DNA of 64,000 nt from assembly GCA_907164885.2 (NCBI GenBank), contig OU015503.1, positions 63,438,222 to 63,502,221 on the forward strand. Direction: 5' to 3'. The translations under genes were made by a program, and so were the position numbers. Below the pieces are notes generated by a model. The model did no database searches and was not told the origin of the DNA. It worked only from the letters and a program-made list of their open reading frames with translations. Below, piece after piece: positions 23,426 to 33,935 of the stretch (position 1 is its first letter; the number at the start of each line of letters is the position of its first letter). The DNA is from Dolomedes plantarius. Taxonomy: Eukaryota > Arthropoda > Arachnida > Araneae > Dolomedidae.

Positions 23426-23861
23426 TATAGAGATTCTATGCTCACTTCTACCCAGACTTGGGTGTATATAATTTGAAGTGGCACTCTATTTGAATTTTAT
23501 ACAAACGCAGTTTATAGATGAAACAATGTTTATTGAATTCGTTGCACATATAATTGGCTTTTACAGCAATAAGCATGCGTACTACTTGTACGGAATGTAT
23601 AAACACAGCTTTCAAGAACAATATATTTTTATACTCACGAACAGTAAGTCAAACCAGCAGTACTGCCATGTAAACTTCTGGCCCGCTAAGCACTAGCGCA
23701 GGATAACACCTTTTCAACCTTAACAACCTTCCCCTTTTCCATTAATGACGCTGAGTGGTATTTATACTAAGCGCGTATGCCGAAATTAGCATATCTGAAG
23801 CAGCTTCTTTAATTCATTCAGAAGTTCGATTCTTGTGAATCGAATCTTGTGTATACCTTAC
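23426..23861 (-). repeat. 3' LTR of copy A
   Basis: 436 bp. It differs from its partner at roughly six positions (for example T/C near 23774 and G/A near 23821). The conserved 72-codon antisense frame inside all four LTRs is judged accidental. Confidence 0.9.
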
Positions 23862-24401
23862 ACTGGCCTCCCTCGAAAAAAAAATTAGGTAACTGAGGTC
23901 TGAACGGCTTCAGTTAACTAATTGAAAACGCGTGCTGGTCTGACTTTTTACATAATGGGTGGCAAAGCCAAAAAACCTTCCACACGTTGTGTGGGGGAAA
24001 AACGCCACTACCATTTTACAAAACTAACCCCGAAGGGTCCAGGTGACACCATCAAACAGTGGATTTGCAGAGTTGCGGATACTGGGCTGGCCAACTGCGC
24101 CCTAAAAAACTTATTTTAATTTAAAGTGACAACACAATTGCACAGCATGACATTTCTTGACTGTTTGTATCTGCTCTTCCCCAATCATAATGCACATGTG
24201 TTATGATTTGTGAAGTTAGTACATTAGTGGTTAATTGGTATATTGTGCAGTATGTATTTTTTTCCTAGTCACTACATGTCCCTTTCAAAAATTTATAAAA
24301 CAACAGTATGCCGTTTTTTTTTCAGTGGCTCACTCCTTCCCCTCAAAATGTTTACACAGTATATACAATGGGGAACTTCAAACCAATTTGGTTCGGTTTT
24401 A

Positions 24402-26444
24402 TTAAAGGGTGGGAGTTAGAATAAGAGAATTGATACAAGACTTGTTCCTCATGAATGCAGCAACTTCCTTGCACCAGTCTGTCCAATCCGTGGAACCTCT
24501 CTTGATGGTCGCAGTCCTAGTAAAGGGGTTCGTTGACCGTGTGGGCATCCTTCGTGCAGCAGGTCGTTGGTCCTGAGGCGCTGGTCCGGCTTGACGATGG
24601 ACAGGAGGTCTCTTGGGAGGAGGCCAACCTTGCTGTGCGGCAGAAATCTTCCGTTTCCTGTACTTATGCAAAGGAACTTTAAAATTGTCATTCTTCCTTT
24701 TGATAACCTTGTGTACCTTATCAGCGACGCATTCCTCCTTTGATGGAGTTTTTGTAGTGCACACTTTACCTTTCTTCGTACTTTTGCTTGTATCGGTATT
24801 AAATTTTAATGCAGATTCTATTGTTTCAAATTTATACGCCGCACCAACGTGTTTAGTTCCTGGCTTTATCTCTCTACTTGAGTCATGTTTTTCAACAAAC
24901 TGACTCTGTTTTTGGTATTGGTGCTTATGCAACTTCTTGTTTACCCCCTTAATTACTTCAGTATTTGCAGTTTTAATGCTGGAACCTGAAGGCGCTTTTT
25001 CACGTTTTTTATCCCCCTTAACTTTAGTTTTATCCTCTTTTGACGAAAAAGTCACTTTGAAACTTGCGACATCAGAATCGTTATCATTTATATTCGTTAA
25101 CACTGCTTCAGTTTTAGGAAGATTAATCTTTTCGTACTGGTGCGTTTTAATACAACCTACGTCTATAACTTCCGAAGCATCAGCTAAACTACTTACAGTA
25201 TAATTCTGGGTCAACTTTTCATCCTGACTCTCAGTATGGTTTTCATGTACTTTATTTAAAACCATATTATCAACCTGGCCTACACAATCCTCATTCGGCT
25301 GGGAACTTGAAATAATATCATCATTACCTAGCGAGTTCCTAATATCGTTTAAAGAATTTTTATTATCGTCAACTAATAAGTATTCACTAACTGCCGTAAC
25401 GCATACTTCGTCATCTACTAAATTTCCTTCATTAACAGATGTGTGAATATCATCTAAAATATCAGGTATAGCATCAATAATATCAGGTATAGCATTAATA
25501 GAAGTGTCAGATGATTTATTTTCTAAACCACTAGCATTAGTATCGGCACTATTTTCAGAAATTTGTACTGGAATTACCTCATTATTCCAGCTAGACTCAC
25601 TTTCTTTATTAGCCACAAAAATACCCTGACTTTCACTATTCTCAAAATAATGATTACTGCTCGGACAAAATAATACATTTGACCACACAGTTTCAACAGG
25701 TTGAACCATATCATGTGAATCAACTTGCCAGTGCAAGTAAGGTGCTTCCATATTATTTACTTTAAGAGCACTAATTTTATTATAACGCCGTGCGCTTCTA
25801 TTATTTTGCCTGCGGTACTGCTTACGCTGCTGGTTTGAAACTCGCGAAAAATTTTGGCGCGGGTGTATAAAACTTCTCGTACCTGAATGACGGTGAGGGG
25901 TAGCGAAGAAATGCCTATTGTCATATTTAGCTAAAGCTTGAAGGAGGGTAACCTTGCTTGTAGTTGTTTGATTATCTAAAAAATCTTGAACACTTGGCTT
26001 CAAACGTTGGATAACTATTTTTAAGATTACCGCTTCCGTTACCCCTTCTAAATATTCCTCACACTTGGAAATCTTTTCTGTAGCAAAATCTAACGCAGAC
26101 TGACCTTCACGTTGCCTTAGCGAATAAATTTCCGCTTCAATTTCACTTTGATTAAAGGTCTTTGGAAAAACGCTAAGAAACTGTTGCTTGAATGACGAAT
26201 AGTCAAAAATCAGATTACTGCTTTTCATACACGTGTACCACTGATATGCACTACCACTTAAAGCGGCTAGAGCAATTTTAAGTTTATCCCCCTCTGGGGT
26301 GCATTGTTGCTGAAAGTAATGCTCAATTTTCTTTAGGAATTGGCTTGAGGGGCCACCATTGAAGGTGGCTTCGAATGGCGCAATTTGCTGAACCATAATT
26401 ACCCGAGGAAAATTTCCAGCAGGATTTTGTTCTACAACACTCAT
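24402..26444 (-). CDS. Gag-like protein of LTR element copy A (680 aa)
   Basis: I place the start at the ATG at 26444 (MSVVEQNPAG; A at -3) rather than the upstream in-frame ATG at 26516, because the upstream 24 residues are hydrophobic and lie near the LTR. Residues of about 10-175 resemble a retrotransposon capsid/gag domain: FEATFNGGPSSQFLKKIEHY, YQWYTCM, FKQQFLSVFPKT, ALDFATEKI. A basic stretch near residues 205-220 (RKQYRRQNNRSARRY) could bind RNA; no CCHC zinc knuckle is present. The remainder is Asp/Ser-rich then Lys-rich, with a Pro/Arg-rich C-terminus (PPPKRPP). The ORF is intact over 2 kb, which argues for recent activity or selection. Confidence 0.85.
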   Translation of the reverse strand: MSVVEQNPAGNFPRVIMVQQIAPFEATFNGGPSSQFLKKIEHYFQQQCTPEGDKLKIALAALSGSAYQWYTCMKSSNLIFDYSSFKQQFLSVFPKTFNQSEIEAEIYSLRQREGQSALDFATEKISKCEEYLEGVTEAVILKIVIQRLKPSVQDFLDNQTTTSKVTLLQALAKYDNRHFFATPHRHSGTRSFIHPRQNFSRVSNQQRKQYRRQNNRSARRYNKISALKVNNMEAPYLHWQVDSHDMVQPVETVWSNVLFCPSSNHYFENSESQGIFVANKESESSWNNEVIPVQISENSADTNASGLENKSSDTSINAIPDIIDAIPDILDDIHTSVNEGNLVDDEVCVTAVSEYLLVDDNKNSLNDIRNSLGNDDIISSSQPNEDCVGQVDNMVLNKVHENHTESQDEKLTQNYTVSSLADASEVIDVGCIKTHQYEKINLPKTEAVLTNINDNDSDVASFKVTFSSKEDKTKVKGDKKREKAPSGSSIKTANTEVIKGVNKKLHKHQYQKQSQFVEKHDSSREIKPGTKHVGAAYKFETIESALKFNTDTSKSTKKGKVCTTKTPSKEECVADKVHKVIKRKNDNFKVPLHKYRKRKISAAQQGWPPPKRPPVHRQAGPAPQDQRPAARRMPTRSTNPFTRTATIKRGSTDWTDWCKEVAAFMRNKSCINSLILTPTL

Positions 26445-26565
26445 TTTTAAATAGTATATAAGTACTTGCAACAATTTTATCAATATAAGTACACAGTACA
26501 CAGTTTTTAATTTCAATTATGTTGTTCGTTACAAATGTAACGCTAACTACCAGGGTATATATAAT

Positions 26566-26576
26566 TTCGGGCGCCA
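26566..26576 (-). other. Primer binding site, tRNA-Lys type (copy A)
   Basis: Minus-strand TGGCGCCCGAA lies one base inside the 5' LTR and matches the complement of a tRNA-Lys 3' end over 11 bases before diverging to AT-rich text. Confidence 0.75.
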
Positions 26577-26577
26577 G

Positions 26578-27013
26578 TATAGAGATTCTATGCTCACTTC
26601 TACCCAGACTTGGGTGTATATAATTTGAAGTGGCACTCTATTTGAATTTTATACAAACGCAGTTTATACATGAAACAATGTTTATTGAATTCGTTACACA
26701 TATAATTGGCTTTTACAGCAATACGCATGCGTACTACTTGTACGGAATGTATAAACACAGCTTTCAAGAACAATATATTTTTATACTCACGAACAGTAAG
26801 TCAAACCAGCAGTACTGCCATGTAAACTTCTGGCCCGCTAAGCACTAGCGCAGGATAACACCTTTTCAACCTTAACAACCTCCCCCTTTTCCATTAATGA
26901 CGCTGAGTGGTATTTATACTAAGCGCGCATGCCGAAATTAGCATATCTGAAGCAGCTTCTTTAATTCATTCAAAAGTTCGATTCTTGTGAATCGAATCTT
27001 GTGTATACCTTAC
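26578..27013 (-). repeat. 5' LTR of copy A
   Basis: 436 bp, starting GTAAGGTATACAC on the minus strand. The promoter presumably lies here; TATTTATAC read in reverse gives an A/T-rich candidate TATA near 26910-26920. Confidence 0.9.
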
Positions 27014-27412
27014 AAATGGACTCACCACAGACACATTCTTTGAAGCGAAGGCGGTGGCTTTGTACCCAGTATATTGATCGCGAGTTTCTTCTCTCACCCG
27101 GAGGGAGTGTAACGGGATTGGAAATCGAACCACACCGATCTACGTAATTTGGCAGTATTGAAAAGGACGAATTTTTCATCTGCGGGACAGCGTTTCGCGT
27201 AATTCCGAAAAGAGTGTGAATGGGGAATGATCCACTATTGTAATAAATAATTTGGACGTAAGAAATAAAGACAATTTTATTTCCAAGTTAAACAACAAGA
27301 AACGCAAGATGAGTTAATTGGAAAATTGACTTTGATCCGCTAAATCAATTTTATTTCCTAGCGGATTGTCTTAGCTTACGTACCAGTATATCCATACTTT
27401 ATGCTTACTGGT

Positions 27413-27519
27413 GTACTAGCTTCGGCAGTACGCATACTAAAATTGGAACAATACAGAGAAGATTAGCATAGCCCCTGCGCAAGGATGGCACGCAAAATCG
27501 TGAAGCGTTCCACATTTTT
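27413..27519 (+). ncRNA. U6: U6 spliceosomal snRNA gene or pseudogene
   Basis: The sequence carries the diagnostic U6 order: a 5' stem-loop around GCTTCGGCAG, then TACTAAAATTGGAACAATAC, the invariant ACAGAGA box, GATTAGCAT, CCCCTGCGCAAGGATG, CGTGAAGCGTTCC and a terminal T run (pol III stop). Length fits U6 (about 107 nt). The 5' stem is changed but compensated (GTACTAG with CAGTAC). Differences from the usual sequence include GCATAGCC for GCATGGCC and altered bases in GGATGGCACGCAAAATCG. A TATA-like TACTTTATG lies about 20-25 bp upstream; a snRNA proximal element could not be confirmed. Could be an active variant or a retrocopy. Confidence 0.88.
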
Positions 27520-27520
27520 T

Positions 27521-28888
27521 CCCCTCCTGACCTATAACGTCGGGATATTGTAAGGCATTCGCCGAATGGTAGCGTATAGGAAACGACGATACAATCCAGT
27601 AATATTAAATGAAATGATTTATTTACAGTGCGATGAATTCGATGAAATATTATTTACAACACAGGAGAGTACACACTCTAAAACGTGCAGGAAACAAGTT
27701 CGGCTGCAGAACGTCAGTCTATATTATAGGCACTCAGAGTCTAAACACTAGAGTTCTATTTCTTCTTACACGGAAGCTCAGTAGGACGCGTAGCAATTAC
27801 TTCTGCTAGAAGTCTCTTACACCGCTGATAATCTATCGAACAGATCCGTATGGGATCTAAAGAAATGAGCTATCTCCAATCGCTGTATAACAGTTCCTTC
27901 TGGAAACAAGTCGACAGGGAGTCGAGAAAATCTTTGCCTATCACAAGGACTTAGAATATTATTTCAATAAATTCACTTCGTCTGGAAGCGGTCGACAGGA
28001 AGTCGAAAGGCTTTGCCTAACACAAGTACTTATGAAAAACTCTTATTCACGAGATTAGCTTCGTCTGGAAGCGGTCGACAGGATGTTAACGGTGCCTATC
28101 ACAAGGACTTAGAACAACTCTTAATCACGGCTGCATGCCGGAGTAGCTGCCTTCTAGACGCAGGTCTAGGAGCTATCTGACTTTTTATTTCGTAGCGACA
28201 CAACTCGTAGCTCTAGCGCTGCGATCTCTCGATATTTAAAAGCGTTTTAATTGGCGCCTTTAAAGTGACATCACTTAAGAAGTTCGATTGGTGCTTAAGA
28301 GTCCTTCGTCAGCACATCAGCTGGTTGCTTTAGGTTACTTAATCTTCCCCGATCATCATCGATCAAGGGGTCGACCGAAACTAAAGTCTTTTGAACTTTA
28401 TGTCTAAAATCTCAGACCTACTGTCGCCTTGCTTCTAAGCGTATTGTCTGGGACGATTGCTTCGGGCGTTCGGGTCCGCTGTATTTCCTCTGGATTCTAC
28501 GGTTGTCTCGTGAATTGATTGAGAGGGTTTTACTATATTGTGAGGATCAATGGATTCTTCACAATATACCCATGCAGCATCCTTAGATTTACGCCTCTCT
28601 TTCATCTTCGATCTGTATGATACCTTGCAAGATACTTGGAAGGTAAAAACACACCAAGAAAGTAGTTTTGAAGTGCAATGCTGACCGGAGACACGAGTAA
28701 TAAACGCATGGAAACAGAAAATGTGAGAAGTCATCAAGTTCAACGATGTAAAGAATATTTCATACGGATTCAGAAGAAAATTTTCATTATCCGTAAAACT
28801 GACTGATTGGAAAACTGATACGGGAGAATAACTGAAACAATTGAGGGAATTTTACGCGAATTTGTACATAATTTATAGCTGCTGTATA
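27521..28888. other. Unassigned region with three 81-bp imperfect tandem units
   Basis: Between U6 and the hAT element no coding sequence is supported. Three units with GGTCGACAGG(A/G)AGTCG and TTTGCCTA(T/A)CACAAG start near 27910, 27991 and 28073. The 27540-28440 stretch has features that an antisense solo LTR could have (TTTATT near 27618, TTGGCGCC near 28250), but no matching ends were found. Confidence 0.4.
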
Positions 28889-29199
28889 CAGGGCCGCCCA
28901 GAGACTTTACGGGGCCTGGGGCAAACTTCTGTTGGGGGCCCCAAGCCTATTTTTCAGAAGACTATTTTGTAATAAGAGAAATCTGATTATTCGAATAATT
29001 TTTTATTTTTTTTTTTTGGGGGGGGGGGGGCTTTTTTTCAGGAGATTATTTTGAATTTTGAAGTACAGTACACGTTTCAGAATGTCTTTCGGAGGAAATC
29101 TAATAAAATTAAAAAAAAATTTTTTGGGGCCCCTCCGGCAGTTGGGGGCCTGGGGCAAATTTTCCCAGTACCCCCCCCCCCCCCCTTTGGGTGGCCCTG
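28889..29199. mobile_element. hAT-type MITE, 311 bp
   Basis: Termini CAGGGCC(G/A)CCCA are inverted repeats with an 8-bp duplication GCTGTATA (28881-28888 and 29200-29207). The interior is a degenerate palindrome with GGGGCCTGGGGCAAA in both halves and long T, G and C homopolymers. No ORF. Confidence 0.85.
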
Positions 29200-29684
29200 G
29201 CTGTATACTAACCGTATTGGATTCGCTCACTTCAATGTTAACCTATGGAAAAGATGTGTTCAAGGATTGCCGACTTGGATTGAAAGATTTCTTTTAAAAA
29301 TAGTACTCCATCATAGAGAAAGGAATTTTTACCCTTGTGGAATTTTCTATTTAAAGAAAAATGCAAATAATATTTTAAAATTTCAATTATTCAGGGGGGG
29401 GGATCTGGTCTAGTGTGTTTTAAACGTTCCTAAATTCCTTTGGAAGACAAAATGTATAAAAGGAATCCTGTTGCAAGATGCAGAAAAGCTGAGGCTATCT
29501 GAAAATACCTTTTTATTGGATTATCAGCATTTATATAGCTGTCAATAGTAGAAACATTTTCTCCATTGGTTAACATGGAGGCGAGAGAATTCAATAGGGT
29601 TAGTACACAGAAGCCTTAACTGATCGCTAATGTCGAATTTTGCTCATATCGTCGATAATTATTAACTCATTGGGGACATATTAA
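29200..29684. other. Unassigned AT-rich stretch
   Basis: No gene, repeat ends or RNA recognised; a G8 tract lies near 29395. Confidence 0.3.
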
Positions 29685-30197
29685 TCTATATATATAAAAG
29701 AGCTTGTCTGTTTGTTTGTCCGCTATAGAATCATAGACTGTTTCACCCACCGGGACCAAATTCGGCACAGTTAATGTTTTGGACCCGAGAAACTTAAATC
29801 AGGAAAAACGAAATTTGGCGCTCAATTAGTTTTTTAAAAATTAATTTTTTAATGTTTTTTGTGCCCGATAGAGTTGCGTCTACACCCTGTGGATTCCCCT
29901 CGACCAGCTGCGTTAAGAGGGGTGATTTGAGGATGACGGAGGGGGGGGGGGTTCAAATTCCAATGCGCGGGAGAAAGAGGGTTGGGAATGACCTTAAAAT
30001 CAGACGAAGGTCCGCAGGCTCAAAGTTTCTTTCTTTCTTATTGTTTGCATATCATTTCAGTAGAAACGTGCTAAGCGCATTCTGTCTAGCCAGATAAACA
30101 TGAAGAGCGGGAGTGCAATCCAGTATTTTTTTGATGGAATGCATGAAATATTTTATATCTATATATCTACCCGGGCAACGCCGGGCAATAATGCTAG
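29685..30197 (-). mobile_element. Helitron-like element, fourth subfamily, 513 bp
   Basis: On the minus strand it starts CTAGCATTATTGCCCGGCGT and continues into TGCCCGGG (a perfect hairpin head), and it ends TTTTATATATATAGA at 29685. The flanks are A (outer left) and T (outer right), as in the other copies. A G10 tract lies near 29941. No protein is supported. Confidence 0.6.
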
Positions 30198-30879
30198 TAT
30201 ATAATAAATCTAAATCTAAAATAATTTTTATGATAATTTGTATTAATATAAGTGAGATGGTGTATTCTTTCCCATTCATGTACATATAAGGAGATTTCTC
30301 GGAATTAAAGATATACTTTTCAACTGTTCAAACGAGCAATCCAATAAAAAATATACATCAAACTTTACCAGCATTTCTCTTTTGTTGTTTTTTTCCTTCC
30401 GGAAGGTTCTTTTTCCATTTCGCCGTTTCTCTTTTCCTCTTTATCCACAAATATTGTTTTGTTTTATAGTGCTTCCTTTTGTTATCGCCAGACAATAAAC
30501 TAGAATTTGTGTGTCAAAATTTTAGAGATGGAAAGATTTACTGTTTTTGCTAGAATTCTAATTGAGCTCAAAAGATTCGATTTACAGAAGATTTTTTCTC
30601 CCATGTCAACAGAGGAAATTTTATTTATTGTTCTCGGATGAAATAAAAAAGAAAAATCTTTAAAGCATTTTATGTTTTAGGGTCTTTGAACGGGAATTTT
30701 GGAACTCATGCTGTTGGAGTTTTTTTCTTTCTCGGTTATTAAACTCGGTACATTTTAGAAATATTTTCATTGGTTCTTGTAAAGGAATATTATTTAATGA
30801 AATAATCTCCTTGTAAATTGACGCTAGGAATTTTCCCGAACTGGTTACGGAATCAGCTAACAGGGATAAATAGGTACGT
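30198..30879. other. Unassigned AT-rich stretch
   Basis: No feature recognised on either strand. Confidence 0.3.
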
Positions 30880-33800
30880 TATTATCAGAATGGAATGTCT
30901 TAAATCTTTAGTTGATTAACAACAATATAGTTTAGGGCGCCCAGGTCACAAAATTGTCAAAAAGAAAAGGTCGAGACTTTAGCTTCAAATAACATACATT
31001 GCATGAGAAAATCTCAAAATAAATTGATCTTAGGGCTTTTAACGGACTTCTAACAAAACCAGCCCACATCAATTAATGAGAGATGGGTGATAGTTATCAG
31101 CACCGAATGAGTGAAACTCTTAGTTAACTAACAACAAAATAATTTAGGGCGTCCGAGAAACGAAATTCTCAGAAAGAAAAGCTTGAGACTTTAGATTCAA
31201 ATAACATATATTGGATGAGAAAAGCTCAAAATAAATTTATGCTAGGGTTTTTAACGGACTTCTAACAAAACCAGCCAACAGCGATGAGTGAGAGACAGGT
31301 GATAGTTATCAGCACCGAATGAATATAACCCTTAGTTAATCAACAACAAAATAATTTAAGGCGTCCGAGACACAAAATTCTCCGAAAGGAAAGCTTGAGA
31401 CTTTAGATTCAAATAACATATATTGGATGAGAAAAGCTCAAAATAAATTTATGCTAGGGTTTTTAACGGACTTCTAACAAAACCAGCCAACAGCGATGAG
31501 TGAGAGGCAGGTGATAGTTATCAGCACCGAATGAATGTAACCCTTAGTTAATCAACAACAAAAAAAATTAAGGCGTCCGAGACACAAAATTCTCAGAAAG
31601 GAAAGCTTGAGACTTTAGATTCAAATAACATATATTGGATGAGAAAAGCTCAAAATAAATTTATGCTAGGGTTTTTAACGGACTTCTAACAAAACCAGCC
31701 CACATCAATTAATGAGAGATGGGTGATAGTTATCAGCACCGAATGAGTGAAACTCTTAGTTAACTAACAACAAAATAATTTAGGGCGTTCGAGAAACGAA
31801 ATTCTCAGAAAGAAAAGCTTGAGACTTTAGATTCAAATAACATATATTGGATGAGAAAAGCTCAAAATAAATTTATGCTAGGGTTTTTAACGGACTTCTA
31901 ACAAAACCAGCCAACAGCGATGAGTGAGAGACAGGTGATAGTTATCAGCACCGAATGAATATAACCCTTAGTTAATCAACAACAAAATAATTTAAGGCGT
32001 CCGAGACACAAAATTCTCCGAAAGGAAAGCTTGAGACTTTAGATTCAAATAACATATATTGGATGAGAAAAGCTCAAAATAAATTTATGCTAGGGTTTTT
32101 AACGGACTTCTAACAAAACCAGCCAACAGCGATGAGTGAGAGGCAGGTGATAGTTATCAGCACCGAATGAATGTAACCCTTAGTTAATCAACAACAAAAA
32201 AAATTAAGGCGTCCGAGACACAAAATTCTCAGAAAGGAAAGCTTGAGACTTTAGATTCAAATAACATATATTGGATGAGAAAAGCTCAAAATAAATTTAT
32301 GCTAGGGTTTTTAACGGACTTCTAACAAAACCAGCCCACATCAATTAATGAGAGATGGGTGATAGTTATCAGCACCGAATGAGTGAAACTCTTAGTTAAC
32401 TAACAACAAAATAATTTAGGGCGTCCGAGAAACGAAATTCTCAGAAAGAAAAGCTTGAGACTTTAGATTCAAATAACATATATTGGATGAGAAAAGCTCA
32501 AAATAAATTTATGCTAGGGTTTTTAACGGACTTCTAACAAAACCAGCCAACAGCGATGAGTGAGAGACAGGTGATAGTTATCAGCACCGAATGAATATAA
32601 CCCTTAGTTAATCAACAACAAAATAATTTAAGGCGTCCGAGACACAAAATTCTCCGAAAGGAAAGCTTGAGACTTTAGATTCAAATAACATATATTGGAT
32701 GAGAAAAGCTCAAGATAAATTTATGCTAGGGTTTTTAACGGACTTCTAACAAAACCAGCCAACAGCGATGAGTGAGAGGCAGGTGATAGTTGTCAGCACC
32801 GAATGAATGTAACCCTTAGTTAATCAACAACAAAAAAAATTAAGGCGTCCGAGACACAAAATTCTCAGAAAGGAAAGCTTGAGACTTTAGATTCAAATAA
32901 CATATGTTTGTTTCATGAGAAGAGCTCAAAATAATTTGATGCAAGGGCTTATAACGAACTTATAACAAAATCAGCACACGGCGATAAATGGGTTGACAGT
33001 TCTCAGTACGGAATACATGAAATCCTTAGTTAATCAACAAAAAAATAATTTATGGCGTCCGAGACACAAAATTCTCAGAAAGGAAAGCTTGAGAGTTTCA
33101 AATAACATATATTGCACGAGAAAAGATCAAAATAAATTGATGGCCTTTTAACAAACTTCTGACAAAATCAGCACACGGCGATAAATGAGAGACAGGGGGT
33201 AGTTATCAGTACGGAAAAAAATGAAATCCCTAGTTAATAAACAACAAAATAATTTAAGACATTAAAGGCACGAAATTCTCGGAAAGGAAAGCTTGAGACT
33301 TTAGTTTCAAATAACATATATTGCATGAGAAAAGCTCAAAATAAATTGATGTTAGAGTTTTTAACGAACTACTAACAAAATCAGCCCACAGCGATAAATG
33401 AGAGACAGTTGATAGTTATCAGCACCGAATGAATGAAAGACTTAGTTAATCAACAACAAAAGTTTAAAGGCGTCCAAAGCACAAAATTCTCAAAAAGGAA
33501 AACTCGAGCTTCTAGATTCAAATAATATATATTGCACGAGAAACGCTCAAAATAAATTGAAGCAAGGGCAATTGATGCAAGGGCTTATAACGAACTTCTA
33601 ACAAAATCAGCACACATCGATAAATGAGTTGACAGTTCTCAGTACGGAATAAATGAAATCCTTAATTAATCAACAACAAAATATCTTAATCATCCGAGAC
33701 ACAAAATTCTCTTAAAGGAAAGCTTGAGACTTTAGATTCAAATAACATATATTGCATGAAATAAGCTGAAAATAAATTCATGCAAAGGCTTTTAATGAAC

Positions 33801-33935
33801 TTCTAACAAAATCAGCACACAGTGATAAATGAGAGACAGTTAACAGTTCTCAGCACGGAAAGTCTGAAATCCTGAGTTAATTGACATAAGAATTTAGGGC
33901 GTCGAAGACACAAAATTTTCTAAAAGATAGGCTCG
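30880..33935 (+). repeat. Satellite array, about 212-bp monomer with 637-bp higher-order repeat
   Basis: About 14 monomers are marked by recurrences of GGCGTCCGAGACACAAAATT or variants near 30936, 31147, 31361, 31572, 31783, 31996, 32208, 32420, 32633, 32845, 33055, 33252, 33472, 33689 and 33900. From 31050 to about 32905 three monomer types alternate in a fixed A-B-C order; blocks starting 31050, 31686 and 32324 are near-identical at 636-638-bp spacing. Edge monomers are much more divergent. No ORF. Such structure arises by unequal exchange of a multimer. Confidence 0.93.

Larger units (their letters stand above)
23426..27013 (-). mobile_element. LTR retrotransposon copy A, gag-only, 3.6 kb
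   Basis: Two direct LTRs (23426-23861 and 26578-27013) bracket a 2.7-kb interior, with a perfect 5-bp duplication AAATG outside (23421-23425 and 27014-27018). On the minus strand the interior opens one base after the LTR with TGGCGCCCGAA (26576-26566), complementary to a tRNA-Lys 3' end, and closes with purine-rich GAGGGAGGCC next to the 3' LTR. The single long ORF is gag-like. There is no protease, reverse transcriptase or integrase, so movement must rely on proteins supplied by another element. Confidence 0.92.

Noticed and set aside
23478..23696. 72-codon plus-strand ORF repeated in all four LTRs
   Set aside because: It is antisense to the element and identical only because the LTRs are near-identical; no motif and no independent support.
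23922..24119. 65-codon plus-strand ORF present in both LTR elements
   Set aside because: It lies antisense in the 3' untranslated part of the element; conservation reflects the youth of the copies.
27540..28440. Solo LTR
   Set aside because: Only suggestive signals; no terminal TG/CA pair with target duplication could be found.
29003..29413. ORFs in the 29.0-29.4 kb region with Pro runs
   Set aside because: They translate the C/G homopolymers of a hAT element.
30880..33935. CRISPR-like array
   Set aside because: Repeats are contiguous 212-bp satellite monomers without unique spacers, in a eukaryotic context.
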